Of a stretch of 11,500 nt of DNA, positions 6,821 to 11,500 are shown piece after piece. Numbering within the stretch: position 1 is the stretch's first letter; every line of letters starts with the position of its first letter. Position numbers and translations under genes: made by a program. This DNA is from Bacteroidota bacterium (GTDB lineage: Bacteria > Bacteroidota > Bacteroidia > UKL13-3): contig RDYC01000226.1 of NCBI GenBank assembly GCA_004293295.1, forward strand, positions 1 to 11,500, given 5' to 3'. The notes below the pieces were generated by a model that saw nothing but the letters and a program-made list of their open reading frames with translations, made no database searches and was not told the origin of the DNA.

Positions 6821-7030
6821 CTATACTTTTTTTAAGAATTCGGTTTTAAGTACCATTTGTTCTTTATTGGCTCTTCCTTCAATTTCTTTTTCATCATCAG
6901 TAAGGCGTATGTTTTTTATTACGGTACCTCGTTTTATCACCGTTGAAGAGCCTTTTACTTTAAGGTCTTTTATAATGGTTACGGAATCTCCTTCATGAAG
7001 CAAATTGCCGTTACTGTCTTTAACTTCCAT
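6821..7030 (-). CDS. Short PhnA-domain protein (YjdM C-terminal domain only)
   Basis: A 69-residue protein that is almost entirely the PhnA domain: VKDSNGNLLHEGDSV, then IKDLKVKGSS, KRGTVIKNIRL and a C-terminal LKTEFLKK, closely matching the second half of E. coli PhnA/YjdM. The N-terminal zinc ribbon of that protein is absent; no Cys residue is present. Despite the name, PhnA/YjdM is not shown to take part in phosphonate breakdown, and its molecular role is unknown; the small SH3-like beta fold is inferred from the family. The frame can be extended to a TTG at 7048, but the ATG at 7030 puts the start directly before the conserved domain and is preferred. A near-match -7 box (CAACTTTG, minus strand, 7053-7046) would give a very short leader. 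It is 18 nt upstream of kdsB and 72 nt after the DUF4403 stop. Confidence 0.82.
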   Translation of the reverse strand: MEVKDSNGNLLHEGDSVTIIKDLKVKGSSTVIKRGTVIKNIRLTDDEKEIEGRANKEQMVLKTEFLKKV

Positions 7031-7102
7031 ATTGATATTGTGATGCAAAGTTGGACTTATTTTTCAATTTGCACACGTTTTATTTTTAAACAGCATATTG
7101 CA

Positions 7103-8530
7103 CTATGGCTTATCCTGATTAATGATTTGCGCATTAATATTTCCTTCTGCATAAATATCAATACGCATATTTTGTGGAGTAAATATAATATTAGGGATAG
7201 TTATTTTATTGATGTTGCCATTTAGTCGAACATAATTTGCATAGGTGTTGTTCAATGTTTCGTTGGCTTTTTGTTTAGCAAAGGCCAATTCCTTCGCAAT
7301 AGAAAATTTCATTTCTTTTTCCAGCTTGTTTTTAAGCCCTGAGAATTGAAGCAACCAAGCAGCCGAACCTGTTAACACGTTTTTGGTACGTAACGAGTAA
7401 TCAAAACCTTTAATTAATATGCTTTGGGTGGCCTCATCGTAAAAAGGGGTAGCCTCTAAATAGATGATGCCTTTAATTTTACGGGTTTTGTTTTTTAGTT
7501 TGTACCAACCGTCTATCCTCGCTCCGATATTTATTTTGCCATTATTACCAAAGGCTTTGGCTTCTAAAATATTAATCAGGTATTCCTTGTCTTCAAACTT
7601 ATTTAATGGCCCGGAAATTTGTTGTTGAAGCAACTTGTTAATGCTTTCAAAACTAATTTGCGTGGCTAAACAAAGTTTAACTTGGTCGTTAAGTTGTTGC
7701 ACCAATTTAATAGGAGGAAGTGTGGTAGTGGGTTCAATTTTGGGGTATTGCCCACTTGTAATTTCTACAACGGAAGCCACCCTAATGCTAAATGAGAGGT
7801 TTGTTGGAGTTGTTTTAATGGGGGTGTAAAAAAAGCCCAATGGTTTCATGGCAAGCCAACTGTTGGTTGCCGTATCCAAGCTAAATGGTTGGTTTAGGGT
7901 TTGGGTTTGTTTCATCACCAACTCCTTTAGTTTAACTTGTTCAGGAACGCGTTGTTCAATTAGGCTATTGAGTTGTTGAGTTTGGTTGTCAATTATGCGG
8001 CTGAACAAACCTGGGATATCAATTTTTATGCCTGCAAATTCAATCACCGGTAAATCATCCCATAATAATTGCGTGGAGCTTTTTAACAACAATTTCCAAT
8101 CGGGGGCTATGGTAGGTGCTACATAAATATTGGCCGTTAGGTTTAAGGCAATGGGTTGTTCATGGCTAATTGTTTTGCCAAATATTTTTTTCTGGATGCG
8201 ATAGGTGGCTGAAATGTTTAAAGGTGCAACAATTTTAAATCCTGTTCTGGCAGCCTCTATTCTAATATTATTTCTTTTAGTAACCGTTACTTTTAATTGG
8301 TCGAAATTATTGTCATCAAACGAGTTATCAGCATACAATTCCTGTTTAAGTTGTTTGTTCACAATTGCAGTGATGTCATTTAACGGGATATTGATAGGAA
8401 TGGCTATGGTGGAAAATGGTTTTACAGGTTCTGTATAAGGGGTTTGATCGGGTTCGGGTACCTTTATGTTGGTGGTGTTACAAGCTGCTAAGCCTAGTAA
8501 GCAGAGCAAAAAGGTGAGGGGTTTTAGCAT
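7103..8530 (-). CDS. DUF4403 family lipoprotein
   Basis: A 475-residue predicted lipoprotein. The N-terminus is a lipoprotein signal (hydrophobic 4-15) ending in a lipobox L-A-A-C with Cys17 as the lipidated residue. Asn follows, not Asp, and Bacteroidota sorting rules do not fix its final membrane from this alone. The rest is beta-strand-rich and matches the DUF4403 family, with the hallmark stretch YLEATPFYDEATQSILIKG (357-375) followed by TKNVLTGSAAWLL (382-394). Two halves look alike: each starts with a beta strand plus amphipathic helix (about 40-64 and 284-307), and each ends in a long charged helix (about 175-213 and 396-428). DUF4403 has no proven function that I know of; a tubular lipid-binding fold is possible but is inference. 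The gene follows the E2 terminator, and no convincing promoter is seen in the short upstream region. Confidence 0.85.
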   Translation of the reverse strand: MLKPLTFLLCLLGLAACNTTNIKVPEPDQTPYTEPVKPFSTIAIPINIPLNDITAIVNKQLKQELYADNSFDDNNFDQLKVTVTKRNNIRIEAARTGFKIVAPLNISATYRIQKKIFGKTISHEQPIALNLTANIYVAPTIAPDWKLLLKSSTQLLWDDLPVIEFAGIKIDIPGLFSRIIDNQTQQLNSLIEQRVPEQVKLKELVMKQTQTLNQPFSLDTATNSWLAMKPLGFFYTPIKTTPTNLSFSIRVASVVEITSGQYPKIEPTTTLPPIKLVQQLNDQVKLCLATQISFESINKLLQQQISGPLNKFEDKEYLINILEAKAFGNNGKINIGARIDGWYKLKNKTRKIKGIIYLEATPFYDEATQSILIKGFDYSLRTKNVLTGSAAWLLQFSGLKNKLEKEMKFSIAKELAFAKQKANETLNNTYANYVRLNGNINKITIPNIIFTPQNMRIDIYAEGNINAQIINQDKP

Positions 8531-8550
8531 GTTTAAATTTATGTTTTAAC

Positions 8551-8584
8551 TTAAACAGCCTATGATTTATCACAGGCTGTTTAA
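8551..8584 (-). terminator. Hairpin terminator downstream of the E2 gene
   Basis: TTAAACAGCCT (8551-8561) and AGGCTGTTTAA (8574-8584) form a perfect 11-bp stem. After one mismatch the stem can continue with TGAT/ATCA. It begins 47 nt past the E2 stop codon on the minus strand. The T run after the stem is short, but the stem itself ends in UUUAA. It separates the E2 gene from the DUF4403 gene. Confidence 0.7.
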
Positions 8585-8631
8585 AGGAATAATGAGTATG
8601 TGTAAAGCTACCGTATTAAGTGGCTAACGGG

Positions 8632-9972
8632 TTATATTTCTCTGTTGATGTCCCAGTTCTCCATATAGTCTGCAACCTTACGTAAGAATGAACCTCCTAA
8701 TGAACCATCAACCACACGGTGGTCGTAACTTAATGATAGGAACATGATATGACGTATCGCAATCACATCACCCATTTCGGTTTCTATTACTGCCGGTTTC
8801 TTTTTAATGGTTCCTGTAGCCATAATGGCTACTTGAGGCTGGTTGATAATTGGTGTACCCATTACGTTACCAAATCCACCAACATTGGTTAAGGTAAATG
8901 TTCCGCCTTGTATTTCGTCCGGGGCTAATTTATTGCTACGGGCGCGGTTAGCCAAATCATTTACTGTTTTGGTTAACCCAATCAAATTCATATTATCGGC
9001 ATTTTTAATTACCGGAACAATTAAGTTACCACTTGGCAATGCGGCTGCCATACCCACGTTAATGGATTTGCGTTTAACAATATTTTGTCCATCAACCGCC
9101 ACGTTAATCATCGGATAATCTTTAATGGCTTTTACCACACACTCTACAAACATTGGGGTAAATGTTATTTTTTCTCCTTCACGTTTCTCATACACTTTTT
9201 TGGCTTTATCTCTCCATTTAACCATGTTAGTAACATCGGCTTCTACAAATGAGGTTACGTGAGGCGAAACATGCTTACTCATTACCATGTGATCGGCAAT
9301 TAGTTTACGCATGCGGTCCATTTCTATAATTTCATCACCAGGCATAAGTGCAACTTTAGGAGCTTGGTGTGATGGTGCAGGGCTGGTTGCTGGGGTGCTG
9401 GCCGGAGTTGTTTTTACTTCGGCTGCAACTGATGTGGCTACTGGAGTCGGGGTATTAACTTGGTTACCTTTTTGTTGAACATATGCCAATATATCACGTT
9501 TGGTTACTCGGCCTTCACTTCCGGTTCCTTCCACTTGTTCCAACTCCGCCATGCTGATATTTTCTTCCTTGGCGATATTTAAAACTAGTGGGCTGTAAAA
9601 ACGAGCACCTCCATTGGTTGCAGGTTTTGCAGTGGCTGTAATTGCAGCAGCAACAGTTTTTTCGGCTTCAACAACCGCTGTTTTTATTTCTGGAGCAGGA
9701 GCAGATGGGGCCGGGGCAGAAGCTGATCCGCCTTCTAATGCAATAATGGCAATAGTTGCGCCAACAGGCACAACGTCTCCTTCTTTAAAAAGCAATTTAA
9801 CCAATTTACCACCTTTTGGTGATGGTACTTCCGAGTCCACTTTGTCAGTTGCTATTTCTAGCACGGTTTCGTCAGCAGCAATCGTATCTCCCTCGTTTTT
9901 TACCCAGCGGATAATGGTAGCTTCTGCAATACTTTCGCCCATTTTGGGCATTACCAGTTGAAATTCAGACAT
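8632..9972 (-). CDS. 2-oxo acid dehydrogenase E2 (dihydrolipoamide acyltransferase)
   Basis: Core acyltransferase of a 2-oxo acid dehydrogenase complex: it takes the acyl group from E1 on a lipoyl arm and passes it to CoA. The 446 residues show the standard order. A lipoyl domain (1-78) has the lipoylated Lys44 in EIATDKVDSE. An Ala/Pro-rich linker (about 82-122) leads to the E1/E3-binding domain (about 123-160, with GRVTKRDI at 154-161), and a second Ala/Pro/Thr linker (168-206) follows. The catalytic domain (about 212-446) carries the active site His418 and Asp422 in SYDHRVVDG. The lipoyl domain resembles branched-chain-type E2 proteins (MPKMGES, then VLEIATDKVDSEVPSP) more than the 2-oxoglutarate type, so a branched-chain or mixed-substrate complex is my best guess, not proven. 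E1 and E3 genes are not adjacent. It has its own promoter and terminator and is probably monocistronic. Confidence 0.93.
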   Translation of the reverse strand: MSEFQLVMPKMGESIAEATIIRWVKNEGDTIAADETVLEIATDKVDSEVPSPKGGKLVKLLFKEGDVVPVGATIAIIALEGGSASAPAPSAPAPEIKTAVVEAEKTVAAAITATAKPATNGGARFYSPLVLNIAKEENISMAELEQVEGTGSEGRVTKRDILAYVQQKGNQVNTPTPVATSVAAEVKTTPASTPATSPAPSHQAPKVALMPGDEIIEMDRMRKLIADHMVMSKHVSPHVTSFVEADVTNMVKWRDKAKKVYEKREGEKITFTPMFVECVVKAIKDYPMINVAVDGQNIVKRKSINVGMAAALPSGNLIVPVIKNADNMNLIGLTKTVNDLANRARSNKLAPDEIQGGTFTLTNVGGFGNVMGTPIINQPQVAIMATGTIKKKPAVIETEMGDVIAIRHIMFLSLSYDHRVVDGSLGGSFLRKVADYMENWDINREI

Positions 9973-10045
9973 GTTGTTTAGTCAATTATTTATTGATGCA
10001 TTACAGGCAATTGTTTCGCTTGTACAAAATCAATAAAGGTTTTGG

Positions 10046-10076
10046 CAAATTTAATTTTTTGCCCGACTTATGCCAA
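10046..10076 (-). promoter_or_regulatory. Putative E2 gene promoter with -33 and -7 elements
   Basis: The minus strand has TTG at 10076-10074, then 20 nt, then TAAATTTG at 10053-10046. This fits the Bacteroidota pattern of TTG, about 19-21 nt, TAnnTTTG, and is the best promoter in the window. Transcription would start near 10040, giving a 5' UTR of about 70 nt. Confidence 0.6.
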
Positions 10077-10148
10077 TGAATATTGTTATAAGATATTTTT
10101 TGTTTTCGAGTAGCGCACTATGCTGCTGCTATTAGGTTTTAAATCAAT

Positions 10149-10397
10149 TTAATGCAAGAACATAAGCATAAATAATGTAAATGTAACCGCTAAATGGGCT
10201 ACTAGCCAAGTTTTTTGCCACATCGGCCTCAGTTGATAAGCTACTTTCACGTCAAACGGGTCAAAAACCAAAGCTAACCCCAAATACATGGCCGCAATTG
10301 AGTAATCTTGCTTAAACAATACAAAACACAAACCTGCAATTACAAAGGCAATATATGCCCATAAGTTAAAATTTACTTTTTTAACGGTGTTATTCAT
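10149..10397 (-). CDS. Small hydrophobic membrane protein of unknown function
   Basis: An 82-residue protein I cannot assign to a family with confidence. It has hydrophobic stretches at about 12-29, 33-46 and 64-81, so two or three membrane segments, with a basic N-terminus (KK at 6-7) and a charged, aromatic loop (about 47-62) containing DPFD and RPMWQ. There is no signal peptidase site or catalytic motif. The compact size, sensible composition, in-place ATG and a full-match -7 box directly upstream support a real gene. It lies 74 nt after the helicase stop on the same strand and 176 nt upstream of the E2 start. With the -7 box so close to the ATG, the mRNA would be leaderless. Function is unknown; context gives no clear hint. 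Confidence 0.75.
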   Translation of the reverse strand: MNNTVKKVNFNLWAYIAFVIAGLCFVLFKQDYSIAAMYLGLALVFDPFDVKVAYQLRPMWQKTWLVAHLAVTFTLFMLMFLH

Positions 10398-10401
10398 GGC
10401 T

Positions 10402-10409
10402 CAAATGTA
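10402..10409 (-). promoter_or_regulatory. Putative -7 element abutting the small membrane protein start
   Basis: The minus strand reads TACATTTG, a full match to TAnnTTTG, separated from the ATG at 10397 by only AGCC. Initiation 4-7 nt after the element would fall on the start codon, giving a leaderless mRNA. No TTG is present at the usual -33 spacing. Confidence 0.48.
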
Positions 10410-10471
10410 AGCCTAGCCAAGTGTTAGTTGGCATAAGTTTTACAAGTGGATATAGGTAATGATTAGCGGTT

Positions 10472-11500
10472 TTATCTTCGGTTAAAGCCTGAATTTGAAT
10501 GGTTTGATTTTGGTTTATCGAATCTTTTTTTAGGGGCTACTGTTCTGTTTTCCGAATTGCCTTCTCCTTTAAATTTTCGGCCTCCTGAATTATTACCCTG
10601 GGTTCTTGGCTTATTGTGTTCACCTCTCGGAGCATGTCTCTTGTCTTTAGGATTCTTAGGTGCAGGATTAAAATTTAACATGGGAAAATCATGACCTTCA
10701 ATAACAGGTATTTTTAACCCAATTAACCGTTCAATATCCCTGATGTATTCTCTTTCTTCTGCGTCTGAAAAGCTAATGGCAATTCCACTTGCGCTGGCAC
10801 GCCCGGTTCTGCCGATGCGGTGCACATAGGTTTCGGGTTGGTTCGGGATTTCGTAATTAATTACATGGCTGAGTTTATCAATATCAATACCACGGGCTGC
10901 AATATCAGTAGCAATTAATGTTCTTATTTTACCTGCTTTAAAATCATTCAACGCATTTTGGCGGGCATTTTGCGATTTATCTCCATGGATGGCTGCCGTT
11001 TTAAATCCTTGTTTGGTTAAATCGCGGGCTATTCTGTCAGCCCCATGTTTTGTTCTTGCAAAAACCAATACACTTTGCATGTCCTTTTGCTTTAATAAAT
11101 TTAACAACAAGGCTTTTTTATTTTCTTTATCTACATAATAAAGGCGTTGTTCTACTTTTTCAGCAGTTGACGAAACAGGTGTTACTTCTACTTTAACCGG
11201 ATTGTTTAGTATGGAGGCTGAAAGTTTCACAATTTCAGGAGGCATGGTGGCCGAGAAAAAAAGCGATTGTTTTTGTTTGGGTAATTTGGTTAAGATGCGT
11301 TTAACATCATGCACAAAACCCATGTCGAGCATGCGGTCTGCCTCATCTAAAACAAATAGTTTAATCTGGTTTAAATCCACATGTCCTTGCTGCATTAAAT
11401 CTAACAACCTGCCGGGTGTGGCAATTAGTATATCAATGCCATTGTGTAACGCGTTGGTTTGCGCATGTTGCGATACACCGCCAAAAATAACCGTGTGTTT
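10472..11500 (-). CDS. rhlE: DEAD-box RNA helicase, RhlE type, 5' partial
   Basis: ATP-dependent RNA helicase acting in RNA decay, ribosome assembly or cold adaptation. The frame is open to the right edge, so the N-terminus with the Q motif and Walker A is missing; the TTG at 11407 is internal, because the TPGR motif precedes it. Counting from the edge, 342 residues are visible: GG (7-8), TPGR (28-31), DEAD (52-55), SAT (83-85), VLVFARTK (144-151), IATDIAARGID (196-206) and HRIGRTGR (227-234). All visible core motifs are intact. The C-terminal tail (about 275-342) is basic and low in complexity, rich in Lys, Arg, Asn and Gly, and probably binds RNA without folding. The subfamily is judged from the sequence around DEAD and the tail, so RhlE is likely but a sister family is possible. 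The stop is 74 nt before the small membrane protein gene. Confidence 0.92.
   Translation of the reverse strand, partial: KHTVIFGGVSQHAQTNALHNGIDILIATPGRLLDLMQQGHVDLNQIKLFVLDEADRMLDMGFVHDVKRILTKLPKQKQSLFFSATMPPEIVKLSASILNNPVKVEVTPVSSTAEKVEQRLYYVDKENKKALLLNLLKQKDMQSVLVFARTKHGADRIARDLTKQGFKTAAIHGDKSQNARQNALNDFKAGKIRTLIATDIAARGIDIDKLSHVINYEIPNQPETYVHRIGRTGRASASGIAISFSDAEEREYIRDIERLIGLKIPVIEGHDFPMLNFNPAPKNPKDKRHAPRGEHNKPRTQGNNSGGRKFKGEGNSENRTVAPKKRFDKPKSNHSNSGFNRR

Noticed and set aside
7031..7048. TTG start six codons upstream of the PhnA-domain ATG
   Set aside because: The extra residues are not part of the domain, the ATG is the stronger start, and the TTG overlaps a likely -7 element.
9614..9961. 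115-codon plus-strand frame antisense to the E2 gene
   Set aside because: Ala/Ser/Thr-rich composition mirrors the lipoyl domain and Ala/Pro linker on the other strand; no independent evidence.
11405..11407. TTG as the start of the helicase gene
   Set aside because: The frame continues to the window edge and encodes the GG and TPGR helicase motifs before this codon.
1..11500. Search for mobile elements, CRISPR arrays, tRNA or rRNA genes, defence or biosynthetic systems
   Set aside because: No transposase or integrase frame, no regularly spaced repeats, no RNA-gene landmarks; nearly all sequence is accounted for by core genes.

Overview
The window reads as ordinary, vertically inherited core chromosome of a member of the Bacteroidota. 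Four things support this. The DNA is AT-rich. Start codons lack clear Shine-Dalgarno sequences. Several genes are preceded by the Bacteroidota sigma-factor -7 element TAnnTTTG. The gene set is also typical: YidC of the Bacteroidota type, CTP synthase, KdsB for a Gram-negative outer membrane, a DUF4403 lipoprotein, and a cold-shock protein with a long basic N-terminus. I would not assign a lower rank.

Layout, left to right. A nucleoside phosphorylase cut by the left edge (+) converges, with only 3 nt between, on a cold-shock-domain protein (-). Next on the minus strand is yidC, with a strong hairpin terminator behind it. Then comes a lone plus-strand gene, miaE, whose -7 box almost touches its ATG. 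It is followed by minus-strand pyrG with a structured leader of about 95 nt, kdsB, and a 69-residue PhnA-domain protein 18 nt upstream of kdsB. Further right, all on the minus strand, are a DUF4403 lipoprotein, the E2 acyltransferase of a 2-oxo acid dehydrogenase with its own promoter and terminator, an 82-residue membrane protein that looks leaderless, and an RhlE-type DEAD-box helicase whose N-terminus is outside the right edge.

How the genes fit together. pyrG makes CTP and kdsB uses CTP to activate Kdo for lipopolysaccharide, so this pair has a metabolic link. YidC (membrane insertion), the DUF4403 lipoprotein and KdsB all serve the envelope. MiaE, the cold-shock protein and the helicase act on RNA. 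The phosphorylase and E2 are central metabolism.

I found no mobile element, CRISPR array, tRNA or rRNA, phage gene or defence system, and no gap above 300 bases without a gene. The points worth a second look are regulatory or architectural: the pyrG leader with a possible 16-codon leader peptide and attenuator-like hairpin, two apparently leaderless genes, miaE sitting between pyrG and yidC, the zinc-ribbon-less PhnA protein, and the two-fold repeat in the DUF4403 protein.
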